Of a stretch of DNA of 17,079 nt, positions 1 to 5,307 are shown piece after piece; the stretch's first letter is position 1; each line of letters begins with the position of its first letter. The notes under the pieces were generated by a model, which saw only the letters and a list, made by a program, of their open reading frames with translations, searched no databases and had not been told where the DNA came from. Source of the DNA: Candidatus Nomurabacteria bacterium (GTDB lineage Bacteria > Patescibacteriota > Minisyncoccia > Phycocordibacterales > UBA1006); contig CALRGS010000008.1 of the NCBI GenBank assembly GCA_943357975.1, positions 1-17,079 of the forward strand. Reading direction: 5' to 3'. The position numbers were made by a program, and so were the translations under genes.

Positions 1-16
1 TCCCCTTCGCAGGGGA
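1..16. repeat. Small GC-rich palindrome at window edge
   Basis: TCCCCT and AGGGGA form a perfect 6-bp stem around a TCGC loop. It resembles the CCCCTCTCC/GGAGAGGGG palindromes at 8677-8702 and 16484-16518 and may be the edge of the same kind of element. What lies to the left is outside the window. Confidence 0.35.
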
Positions 17-27
17 GGAATAACCCC

Positions 28-55
28 TTGAAAAATATCCAAAACCGTGTAATAT
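28..55 (+). promoter_or_regulatory. Promoter of tRNA-Ser
   Basis: A TTGAAA -35 box (28-33) and a TAATAT -10 box (50-55) are separated by 16 bases. The predicted start falls at about 62, directly at the 5' end of the tRNA gene, so little or no 5' trimming would be needed. Confidence 0.5.
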
Positions 56-62
56 AGTTCCC

Positions 63-147
63 GGAAGTGTGGCCGAGTGGTTTAAGGCAACAGTCTTGAA
101 AACTGTCGTACCGAAAGGTACCGTGAGTTCGAATCTCACCACTTCCG
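63..147 (+). tRNA. tRNA-Ser (anticodon TGA)
   Basis: A class II tRNA of 85 nt. The acceptor stem pairs GGAAGTG (63-69) with CACTTCC (140-146), and the discriminator is G147. The anticodon stem ACAGT/ACTGT holds the loop CTTGAAA with anticodon TGA at 97-99, which reads UCA-type serine codons. The long variable arm typical of tRNA-Ser follows (GTACC-GAAA-GGTAC), then the T arm with GTTCGAATC. CCA is not encoded, unlike the tRNA-Arg and tRNA-Lys genes in this window. The gene forms the left border of the accessory, repeat-rich region. Confidence 0.95.
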
Positions 148-165
148 CAAAAAACTCAGATCAAA

Positions 166-195
166 TTCAAAACACCCCTGGAGGGGTGTTTTGAA
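166..195. terminator. Bidirectional terminator between tRNA-Ser and the 233-739 gene
   Basis: A perfect 13-bp inverted repeat (166-178 with 183-195) closes a TGGA loop, with A-rich and T-rich outer parts on both sides. It lies between convergent transcription units, tRNA-Ser (+) and the 233-739 gene (-), and probably ends both. Confidence 0.85.
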
Positions 196-232
196 TTGTC
201 TTCGTAAGCACATGCACACTATTTATTAATAG

Positions 233-739
233 TTAATTCTTCAGCGGCATTGATCCACTGGCAGCTGCAGGCTGATTTGAAATGTCGCAGCCAACGTAGG
301 TCTGGGTATGCCCCATGAATCCTGTAGAGGTATACATCGCAATACCTTTTACCTTCCTTCCGTCCAGAAGAGTAACCGTGCATGTTCCATCCCCATTGTC
401 TGTACCCCGAGATGTTGAGACCGGGTGGTTATTACCATTGGAGTTATTTGCAAGTGCAGCAGGGTCACATCCGCCTTGTGAATTAAGTACTCCATTTGTT
501 ACAACTGCCTCAATAATACGAATTCTGCCACTTCCGTTACGTCTTCCGGTATCTCTATATGAGTTACAACTACCATCAAAATTAACAGTAACGATAAGGC
601 CTGCTTTTACCGGTGCGGTATTAAAAAGTGAGGCACCTTGGTCAGTTATTGGTCCTGCTTGTCCTATGAAATACCCACCGACTGCAAATACTACAGCAAC
701 TACAACTAGTGGTAAAAACTTTTTTGCGTATTGATTCAT
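233..739 (-). CDS. Anchored extracytoplasmic protein, paralogue of the 2775-3218 gene
   Basis: 168 residues; family not recognised. Residues 8-26 form one hydrophobic segment, best read as an N-terminal membrane anchor or uncleaved signal, so the rest should lie outside the membrane. Directly after it comes GYFIGQAGPITDQGASL, matched by GYFIGSGALINQGASL in the protein at 2775-3218; the two are paralogues. The rest is Gly/Asn-rich with four cysteines (58, 91, 120, 151) that could make two disulphides, and a DGTCTVTLLDGRKVKG segment echoed as DGTCVKG in the paralogue. A TATAAT hexamer sits seven bases before the ATG and no Shine-Dalgarno is seen, which suggests a leaderless mRNA. A perfect 21-bp palindrome overlaps the start codon. 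It converges on tRNA-Ser with a shared terminator at 166-195. A plus-strand reading frame through this gene is taken as its shadow. Confidence 0.85.
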   Translation of the reverse strand: MNQYAKKFLPLVVVAVVFAVGGYFIGQAGPITDQGASLFNTAPVKAGLIVTVNFDGSCNSYRDTGRRNGSGRIRIIEAVVTNGVLNSQGGCDPAALANNSNGNNHPVSTSRGTDNGDGTCTVTLLDGRKVKGIAMYTSTGFMGHTQTYVGCDISNQPAAASGSMPLKN

Positions 740-758
740 GGCTTATATTATAAGCCAT
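738..758. promoter_or_regulatory. Perfect palindrome over the start codon and -10 box
   Basis: ATGGCTTATA and TATAAGCCAT flank a central T (10-bp arms). The palindrome covers the -10 hexamer (747-752, TATAAT on the minus strand) and the last two bases of the start codon of the 233-739 gene. It could be an operator for a dimeric repressor, or could arise by chance around TATAAT; no regulator is visible nearby. Confidence 0.45.
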
Positions 759-790
759 TGGATAATCCTTGGCAATTCTTGCTATTTTCA

Positions 791-823
791 TACCAAGTTC
801 TAACAGCCTCAACAGTCCCCCGC
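791..823 (+). repeat. Dispersed intergenic repeat, copy A
   Basis: 33-bp core of a repeat found six times between 791 and 6443, always in the same orientation. The most constant part is CCTCAACAGTCCCCCGC, preceded by a near-duplicate of its first nine bases (TTCTAACAG then CCTCAACAG). Copy A differs from copy B by one base over 67 bp when the attached hairpin is included. Short matching arms CCTCA/TGAGG and CCCGC/GCGGG enclose the hairpin at 828-857. Confidence 0.85.
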
Positions 824-827
824 TAGC

Positions 828-857
828 AAAATACCCCTTGTTTACAAGGGGTATTTT
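828..857. terminator. Terminator-like hairpin attached to repeat copy A
   Basis: A perfect 14-bp inverted repeat AAAATACCCCTTGT/ACAAGGGGTATTTT around TT. On the minus strand it follows the EEP gene (stop at 904) and ends in TATTTT, so it can terminate that gene. The identical 30 bp recurs at 2045-2074, so it travels as part of the repeat. Confidence 0.7.
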
Positions 858-903
858 CGTGGCGGGAAATGAGGTTCAAACTAGATCTGAACAAATTACT
901 ATT

Positions 904-1815
904 TTAGTTAAGCTCCAGAATTACTGCTGCGTGGTCACTTTCTACAGGAGTCTCATCAGTAGTATTTTCTTTTGAAATACTTTCATTTTGTACATCAATG
1001 GATACTATTTTATCCTGAAGATTTTTCGAAACAAGGATATGGTCAGCCATATATCTTTCTTCGCCTATCATAATTGAATAACGTTTTGATTCGGGAATAA
1101 GTTTACTCGTTGCAATCAGGCTATCTGAAAATTTTTTAATACCACCCTGAATCATTCTGAATATCGGATTTGATAATTGTGTATTAAAATCGCCAGCAAC
1201 GATGACTTGCGCGTCAGCGTTTTCCTTGAAAAATCCGTCAATCGTTTCGCGGGCCTTTTTAGCTTGTGATGCACGAAAGAGTTCGGATCGGATCATTCCA
1301 TCTGCGAATGAAATTTGGGTTTCCATTGGAATACTAACCCCATCAGGTGACTGTTCGGGCATGGCGAAGTTGCTTTTGAGGTGGATTCCAAGAAGATACA
1401 GCGGTTTGTCTTGGTAAGTTGTTTTTACGCATACGAAATCCCTGCGTGCCCAGAGTCGTGGTCCGATGGTGTCGGTATCTCCTGTGATAAAAACAGGGAT
1501 ACTTGCAACCGATGGAACTGATTCAAACAATGCCTCCTTAGTCTTGAGAAGAGTGGCATTACCAACACCATTTTGATCGGGAGTTGCTATGAAATATGAA
1601 TAATCAATACTGCTTTGTGCGATTATTTTTTTCAAGACATTTTCGGAAGCAAGCTCTTGTAGGAAAATGACATCGGCATTCTCGTTTTTAAAAAACTCCG
1701 CAAAATGGTCGATCCGGGCCTGGACGAATTCATTGGTATATGTCCACTCCTTTCCTGAGTGCGTATGTGTCCCAGCATCAAACAAGAATTCGAGATTTTG
1801 AGTTAGTATCTTCAT
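904..1815 (-). CDS. Endonuclease/exonuclease/phosphatase (EEP) family protein
   Basis: 303 residues covering a full EEP (DNase I-like) domain, a metal-dependent phosphodiesterase/phosphatase fold. Signature pieces appear in order: TQN (residues 5-7), the metal-binding glutamate in FLQEL (Glu54), GIHLKSN (catalytic-type His145), AGDFN (207-211, Asp and Asn), ADH (257-259) and the C-terminal SDH (293-295). No signal peptide is evident, so it is probably cytoplasmic. The family acts on DNA, RNA, nucleotides, phosphoinositides or sphingomyelin; the substrate cannot be told here. An extended -10 box (TGG then TAAAAT, 1822-1830) ends six bases before the ATG, suggesting leaderless transcription. 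The gene lies alone between repeat copies A and B, which are 67-bp near-identical direct repeats, so it forms a self-contained unit with its own promoter and terminator. Confidence 0.93.
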   Translation of the reverse strand: MKILTQNLEFLFDAGTHTHSGKEWTYTNEFVQARIDHFAEFFKNENADVIFLQELASENVLKKIIAQSSIDYSYFIATPDQNGVGNATLLKTKEALFESVPSVASIPVFITGDTDTIGPRLWARRDFVCVKTTYQDKPLYLLGIHLKSNFAMPEQSPDGVSIPMETQISFADGMIRSELFRASQAKKARETIDGFFKENADAQVIVAGDFNTQLSNPIFRMIQGGIKKFSDSLIATSKLIPESKRYSIMIGEERYMADHILVSKNLQDKIVSIDVQNESISKENTTDETPVESDHAAVILELN

Positions 1816-1970
1816 AAGACGATTTTACCATGTCAGTGCGATATTGCCCATAAAACCCTTTGGTGGATTTATGAACGAACCATCTAATAGTACTACGGAG
1901 TGACTTTATATATTATTAGCTAAATCCACGACCCAAGGCAGCCCAGGACTCCTGATCAAATCAATTCTCA

Positions 1971-2040
1971 TATCCTTTACTGCGCTGCACAGCATAGCTC
2001 CCTCTCATACCACGTTCTAACAGCCTCAACAGTCCCCCGC
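1971..2040 (+). repeat. Dispersed intergenic repeat, copy B (long form)
   Basis: The core is 2008-2040. The similarity with copy C (2486-2558) extends left to 1971: 70 aligned bases with five mismatches, plus three extra C in copy C. The added left part contains GCTGCACAGC and GCTCCCTCTCA. The rest of 1816-1970 shows only the EEP promoter and no convincing gene. Confidence 0.88.
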
Positions 2041-2044
2041 TAGC

Positions 2045-2074
2045 AAAATACCCCTTGTTTACAAGGGGTATTTT
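2045..2074. terminator. Terminator-like hairpin attached to repeat copy B
   Basis: Identical over 30 bp to the hairpin at 828-857: 14-bp perfect arms around TT, four bases after the repeat core. No plus-strand gene runs into it from the left, so here it looks like part of the repeat unit rather than a dedicated terminator. Confidence 0.6.
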
Positions 2075-2127
2075 AGTTCAAACCAAAGACTTGCAAAGGA
2101 GGATATAAGGAGTAGAATTTGAGGTAT

Positions 2128-2433
2128 ATGAAAAATCCACTTGATCGTTTCTTTGGTAAGAAGGCCGAAGATCTGAACATAGAAAAAACTGATATCATCG
2201 AAAAGAGTAATTCTGTTGTGGAACAACAGAAGAATATGGATGCAAGAAAAAAACGGAAGGAAGAGCTTATATAGGGAATTAATAAAGAGTTAGATGACTT
2301 GGAGAAAAATGCTGTCCCTGGATCTGGAAGTGAATTTGATTCATATTTAAAAAGATCTGGAAATTTGATGAATAGGCTCGAGAGTATAAAAAATACACCA
2401 GTCTCTGATGATATTTTTTCAGTGTCAGAATAG
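2128..2433 (+). pseudogene. Small charged protein gene interrupted by an in-frame TAG
   Basis: Family not recognised. From ATG 2128 the frame gives 48 residues starting MKNPLDRFFGKKAED, then TAG at 2272-2274. The same frame continues open for 52 more residues (GINKELDDLEKNAVPG to DDIFSVSE) to TAG at 2431-2433. Both parts are Lys/Glu/Asp-rich and helix-forming, and the second reads as a natural continuation, so this is best seen as one ~100-residue gene with a nonsense mutation. TAG also ends the 10453-11007 gene, so a general reassignment is unlikely. Purine-rich ribosome-binding sequences precede it (AAAGGAGG at 2095-2102 and GAGG at 2121-2124), unusual for this window. The opposite strand has a longer uninterrupted frame (2073-2471), but its Ser/Phe/Leu-rich product looks like the antisense of a charged helix. 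Confidence 0.6.
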
Positions 2434-2485
2434 AGAGTAAGTGGGATGTGTGGTAAAACCTCACTTTTCATCAGTTCAGTTCCAG

Positions 2486-2558
2486 TATCCTTTACTACGC
2501 CGCACAGCCTAGCTCCCTCTCATACCACGTTCTCACAGCCTCAACAGCCCCCCCCCGC
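2486..2558 (+). repeat. Dispersed intergenic repeat, copy C (long form)
   Basis: The core is 2523-2558, three bases longer than the other copies because of a run of nine C. Left-hand similarity to copy B reaches 2486. It is followed by ATGAGGTTCGAAT, comparable to ATGAGGTTCAAAC after copy A, so CCTCA and TGAGG again bracket the G/C-rich part. Confidence 0.85.
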
Positions 2559-2597
2559 AGATGAACATGAGGTTCGAATTTCTGATATACCTAAGCT

Positions 2598-2735
2598 GTG
2601 ACAAAAGAGGAAGAAGTTCATATTGTTTCCTACGATCCTGGCTGGATCGAAAAATTTAATCAGGAAAAAGAATAAATCGAGAAAATTATTGGCTCATTTA
2701 CCCTGGCTTGCCAAAACTAGAAGGTGGGGTATACT
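2598..2735 (+). pseudogene. Remnant of a GrpB (UPF0157) family gene
   Basis: Reading from GTG 2598 gives VTKEEEVHIVSYDPGWIEKF, which matches the N-terminus of GrpB/UPF0157 proteins (pattern V-IV-YDP-W---F---K). TAA at 2673-2675 stops it after 25 codons, but the same frame goes on IEKIIGS, matching the family's conserved IGS. After a frame change LPWLAKT follows, resembling the next family motif VPGLAAKP. The match then ends; a normal gene has about 170 codons. This is a decayed 5' fragment with a nonsense codon, a frameshift and a lost 3' part. It sits directly after repeat copy C. The family is nucleotidyltransferase-like; nothing functional is expected here. Confidence 0.65.
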
Positions 2736-2774
2736 TTACTTACTTATTAATTTATCCAGTCTATTTATCTTCTT

Positions 2775-3218
2775 ATGAACAATACAAACAAAACACGAAA
2801 TCTGATCCTCGTTGTAATCCTGGTGATTGCCGCAGGTGTTGCAGGGTATTTTATTGGCAGTGGAGCACTGATAAACCAGGGGGCGTCGCTTTACAAAACG
2901 AACACCCGAGCATCAATCAAGGATCCTAATATTTCAAGTACTGGTCCGACAGGTGGAGATACACCAATGCTTGCTGGTAATGGTGATCCTGCTGATGTTG
3001 CTGATATTGTTGTTTATCTTGAGGACGGAACTTGCGTTAAGGGTAATAACCGTAAAGGCTGGACGAATGGAACAGTTGGCCGGACAGCTAATGGGAGACC
3101 ATTCTGCGTGCTAGAATTAAGAGTTTCTTCAGGTCAGAATAATATATTAAATTCATTATTTAAAGATGTTGACCTCACAAAATTGACTCTAGATTTAAAA
3201 TCGTCATCGACTAAATAA
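2775..3218 (+). CDS. Anchored extracytoplasmic protein, paralogue of the 233-739 gene
   Basis: 147 residues; family not recognised. Basic residues (NKTRN) precede one hydrophobic segment at about 10-28, giving an N-in, C-out anchor, followed by GYFIGSGALINQGASL, nearly the same as in the protein of 233-739. The outer part is Gly/Asn/Thr-rich, with a DGTCVKG segment and a second cysteine in RPFCVLEL that could pair. A TATACT -10 box at 2730-2735 predicts a leader of roughly 30 bases, so unlike most genes here it is not leaderless; no good Shine-Dalgarno is seen. An overlapping plus-strand frame at 2708-2929 is a shadow. The gene lies between repeat copies C and D, opposite in orientation to its paralogue. 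Confidence 0.85.
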   Translation: MNNTNKTRNLILVVILVIAAGVAGYFIGSGALINQGASLYKTNTRASIKDPNISSTGPTGGDTPMLAGNGDPADVADIVVYLEDGTCVKGNNRKGWTNGTVGRTANGRPFCVLELRVSSGQNNILNSLFKDVDLTKLTLDLKSSSTK

Positions 3219-3286
3219 TCAAACCGAATTAAATTATAAACATATCCGGTCCTTCTAAGGAATCAGGGTGTGACTCATTCTCCTCC

Positions 3287-3319
3287 TACCACTTCGTAAC
3301 AGCCTCAACAGCCCCCCGC
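3287..3319 (+). repeat. Dispersed intergenic repeat, copy D
   Basis: 33-bp core ending AACAGCCTCAACAGCCCCCC-GC. The left half has changed (CACTTCGTAACAG where copies A and B have GTTCTAACAG). It starts about 70 bases after the 2775-3218 stop and ends four bases before the stop codon of the minus-strand gene at 3324. Confidence 0.8.
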
Positions 3320-3323
3320 AAAT

Positions 3324-3656
3324 TTACAGATTCACCAAAAACCTCACTCCTACCCCAACTAAAATTGAAGACAGGTTCGCAATTACTGAAAGGGCGCCCG
3401 CCCGTGTCCAATTTATTTTGAATAGGAATCTGTATAAAATCAGTTCAATAACAATGACCCCAAGTTCCACAAAAACATACGGGGTGTTTCGTATATGCAA
3501 AAGATATATCACTATAGGGTGAGTCAGCGAGTTAACGAGAAAGACTCCTATTACCCATTGCCAGAGCTTCTGAGGTCTTTGTATAATAAAAATAATCGCG
3601 GTTTCTGAAAGAATGGTGACTGCATAAGTGAGCAGAATTGTTTGTTCAATAAACAT
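3324..3656 (-). CDS. Small polytopic membrane protein, second gene of the 4876-3324 operon
   Basis: 110 residues, mostly hydrophobic, with about four transmembrane helices (near 5-25, 31-53, 60-80 and 85-108). Short polar links carry QRPQKLWQW and FLVNSLTHPIVIYLL. The N-x-x-THP pattern inside a helix recalls a widespread set of ~110-residue bacterial membrane proteins of unknown function; I cannot name a family. Its ATG overlaps the stop of the upstream gene in TAATG (one shared base), so translation is very likely coupled to that gene. The partner is a secreted, C-terminally anchored protein, so the small protein may help its insertion or processing, but this is inference. Repeat copy D follows four bases after its stop. 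Confidence 0.8.
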   Translation of the reverse strand: MFIEQTILLTYAVTILSETAIIFIIQRPQKLWQWVIGVFLVNSLTHPIVIYLLHIRNTPYVFVELGVIVIELILYRFLFKINWTRAGALSVIANLSSILVGVGVRFLVNL

Positions 3657-4876
3657 TATTTTTTTCTAAACATTATAACGATAACCAGTCCAAGGAGTGC
3701 AACAATGGGGAGCCAGATGTACACTCGCACAAACGGATTTGAAGAATTTAGCAACATATCAGTCTTTTTCTCTAATGTTGGTTCATCCATTACTGTGGGT
3801 TGAACATTTTCTGTTGTTACTGGGACCTCTGATGAAGTATTCGAATTTATAAATGCAAGAATTTTAGCAACGTCAGTAGCATTCCTGTGATAGATTGTCG
3901 CTGTACTAACATCATTATTTCGTAAGACATCAGGATATTCAGCAATTACCTCTTCAGCTAAGCGGTCAATAGTATTGAAGTCTGCTTTATGTGTTTGAAT
4001 AAACGCTCCAAACGCAGCCTTACAACCCATGAGTTCTAGTTCCTTGAATATATCAGGCGGGGTAAGCCCCTTTGGGGAACCATACTGATTAAGGGTAGTA
4101 TCAAATGACTGCACAAGAGCATCCGTGCTGTTTGCAAGTCTCCAGATAACATTTTTGATATACAGTGATGTCCAATCGACATTAACATCAACACTATACT
4201 GACGCTCAGTCCGAATACGACTATCACATGACTGGAGTGTGCTCGTGAGTTGTTTGGCGAGTGATTTATAAAGATCACCCAAAGAAATAAAAGACTTATT
4301 GTCTATGACTGGTCGTAACTCATCTGGGGTCATCGAGCTAAGATAAGTTACCGGGAAGCCGAGATCATATTTCGTTGGAAAAAGCGTATTGGCCGTGATA
4401 CCTGTAAAATGGACTTCATCCAACACTGATGTCGTAGCTGAACCTCCTTCCCCCAAATAGATCGGGGTGATTGAATATCCGAGCCTTGTCGTACTACAAT
4501 CATAATCAGTATTACAAAATGTATGGGAGAAACTATCTGTTGGAGTATAGAGACTAAGGTTTGAAAAAACTTCTCGTTCATTGCCAACCATTGTTTTTAT
4601 TAAGTAAACATCTTCAGTGCCATCTTCAACCTCATAACACTTTCCTTTTTCAACAACGGTCCATGGTTTGCCACGGGCCTGACCTGTCTTTGCAGAATAG
4701 TCAAAAACAAGAAAGCTGCCCTGTTCCACAGCTTCTGGATTAATAATACTCACACAGCTTGTTTTATGGTCGGTCACCCAAAAAACCGTATTGGGGCCAC
4801 CATCATCTGCTTTCGTTATTTTTGCAGTAACCATGAGAACTGCCAAGACAAGGACAATGCTTAAATATTTTTTCAT
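3656..4876 (-). CDS. Secreted protein with C-terminal membrane anchor
   Basis: 406 residues; no family recognised. It has a signal peptide (MKKYLSIVLVLAVLMVTAKITKA, cut near residue 23), a large extracytoplasmic part with several cysteines (for example CNTDYDC), and one C-terminal hydrophobic helix (about 384-402) ending in FRKK. The order stretch-LP-helix-basic tail resembles a surface-protein anchor or sorting signal, but no LPxTG-type motif is present. A Pro/Thr/Glu-rich linker precedes the helix, which suggests a stalked exposed protein. A TACACT hexamer (4883-4888) lies six bases before the ATG, so the operon mRNA may be leaderless. It is translationally coupled to the membrane protein at 3324-3656, and the pair sits between repeat copies D and E. 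Confidence 0.87.
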   Translation of the reverse strand: MKKYLSIVLVLAVLMVTAKITKADDGGPNTVFWVTDHKTSCVSIINPEAVEQGSFLVFDYSAKTGQARGKPWTVVEKGKCYEVEDGTEDVYLIKTMVGNEREVFSNLSLYTPTDSFSHTFCNTDYDCSTTRLGYSITPIYLGEGGSATTSVLDEVHFTGITANTLFPTKYDLGFPVTYLSSMTPDELRPVIDNKSFISLGDLYKSLAKQLTSTLQSCDSRIRTERQYSVDVNVDWTSLYIKNVIWRLANSTDALVQSFDTTLNQYGSPKGLTPPDIFKELELMGCKAAFGAFIQTHKADFNTIDRLAEEVIAEYPDVLRNNDVSTATIYHRNATDVAKILAFINSNTSSEVPVTTENVQPTVMDEPTLEKKTDMLLNSSNPFVRVYIWLPIVALLGLVIVIMFRKK

Positions 4877-4976
4877 GATTACAGTGTATCTCCATTATCG
4901 AGAATATGCCACAAATAGGGTTTTGAGGGGGCGGAGGTAATATAAATATATTTAAAAGGTATACTTTTGTTGTTTA

Positions 4977-5009
4977 TACCACGTCCTCACAGCCTCAACA
5001 GTCCCCCAC
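4977..5009 (+). repeat. Dispersed intergenic repeat, copy E
   Basis: 33-bp core with CACGTCCTCACAG then CCTCAACAGTCCCCC; the usual GC end is AC here. It lies about 100 bases upstream of the 4876 start, in the 431-base gap (4877-5307) that also holds two hairpins and the promoter region of the next gene. No protein gene is seen in that gap. Confidence 0.83.
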
Positions 5010-5012
5010 CAA

Positions 5013-5044
5013 GTCATGAGCGCAAGAGATACTTCGCGCATGAC
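5013..5044. repeat. Imperfect hairpin adjoining repeat copy E
   Basis: GTCATG (5013-5018) pairs with CATGAC (5039-5044), and CGC (5021-5023) with GCG (5036-5038), leaving an unpaired AG on one side. The stem with extra-helical bases starts four bases after the repeat core, where copies A and B carry a different hairpin. Confidence 0.6.
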
Positions 5045-5049
5045 ATAAG

Positions 5050-5078
5050 AAAAAGACCGTTTCATTTACGGCCTTTTT
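5050..5078. terminator. Orphan bidirectional terminator
   Basis: AAAAAG-a-CCGT (5050-5060) pairs with ACGG-c-CTTTTT (5068-5078) around TTCATTT. It has the full form of a rho-independent terminator on both strands, but no gene reads into it: the minus gene starts to its left and the plus gene to its right. It may insulate the neighbouring promoters or be left from a lost gene. Confidence 0.7.
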
Positions 5079-5159
5079 CTTTAAAATTTTGTTAACATAG
5101 GCCCATAGTAATTCGAGGTCAATACAATCTAAGATCACAGAATATCAAAGGTTTGGTGC

Positions 5160-5188
5160 TTGACATTATACAATAGTTGTTATACAAT
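5160..5188 (+). promoter_or_regulatory. Consensus promoter with a direct repeat, upstream of the 5308 gene
   Basis: TTGACA (5160-5165), 17 bases, then TACAAT (5183-5188) make a near-consensus sigma-70 promoter. TTATACAAT occurs twice (5166-5174 and 5180-5188), one copy in the spacer and one over the -10 box, possibly an operator. The start would be near 5195, leaving a leader of about 110 bases with a GTTAGC/GCTAAC stem (5201-5206 with 5217-5222). A second -10-like TAAAAT lies at 5292-5297, ten bases before the ATG. Confidence 0.6.
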
Positions 5189-5307
5189 GTTTATAGGTTC
5201 GTTAGCCCCTTTAATTGCTAACTATGGGACGAATTGAGAAACGCCCCCAACGCTAAATTGAAACAAACCCTCTCGGCATCGCACGTTGCGGTAAAATTCT
5301 TTGAAAA

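Noticed and set aside
315..734. 139-codon plus-strand frame across the 233-739 gene
   Set aside because: Antisense shadow: the minus-strand gene has a membrane anchor, a paralogue and a -10 box at the proper distance.
791..857. Canonical integron attC site
   Set aside because: GTTRRRY and its complement RYYYAAC are not matched at the right places (GTTAGAA and GTTGAGG are near misses), so only a resemblance to attC organisation is claimed.
1914..1980. Possible 22-codon minus-strand peptide starting MRIDLIRSPG behind an AAGGAT
   Set aside because: Too short to judge, absent from the otherwise similar copy C, and without a recognised family.
2073..2471. Uninterrupted 132-codon minus-strand frame opposite the broken small gene
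   Set aside because: Its product is Ser/Phe/Leu-rich, typical of the antisense of a Lys/Glu-rich helix. It has no promoter or ribosome site and ends inside repeat hairpin B.
2568..2580. tRNA T-arm-like GAGGTTCGAATT after repeat C
   Set aside because: No acceptor, D or anticodon arms can be formed around it, and the corresponding place after copy B does not keep the stem.
791..5009. Repeat copies as coding C-termini (YHVLTASTVP on plus, GTVEAVRTWY on minus)
   Set aside because: Both frames are partly kept across copies and changes fall at third positions in both, so codon pattern does not decide. There is no start codon, and the minus frame has a stop just before the motif in copies A and B. 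I treat it as a DNA or RNA repeat.
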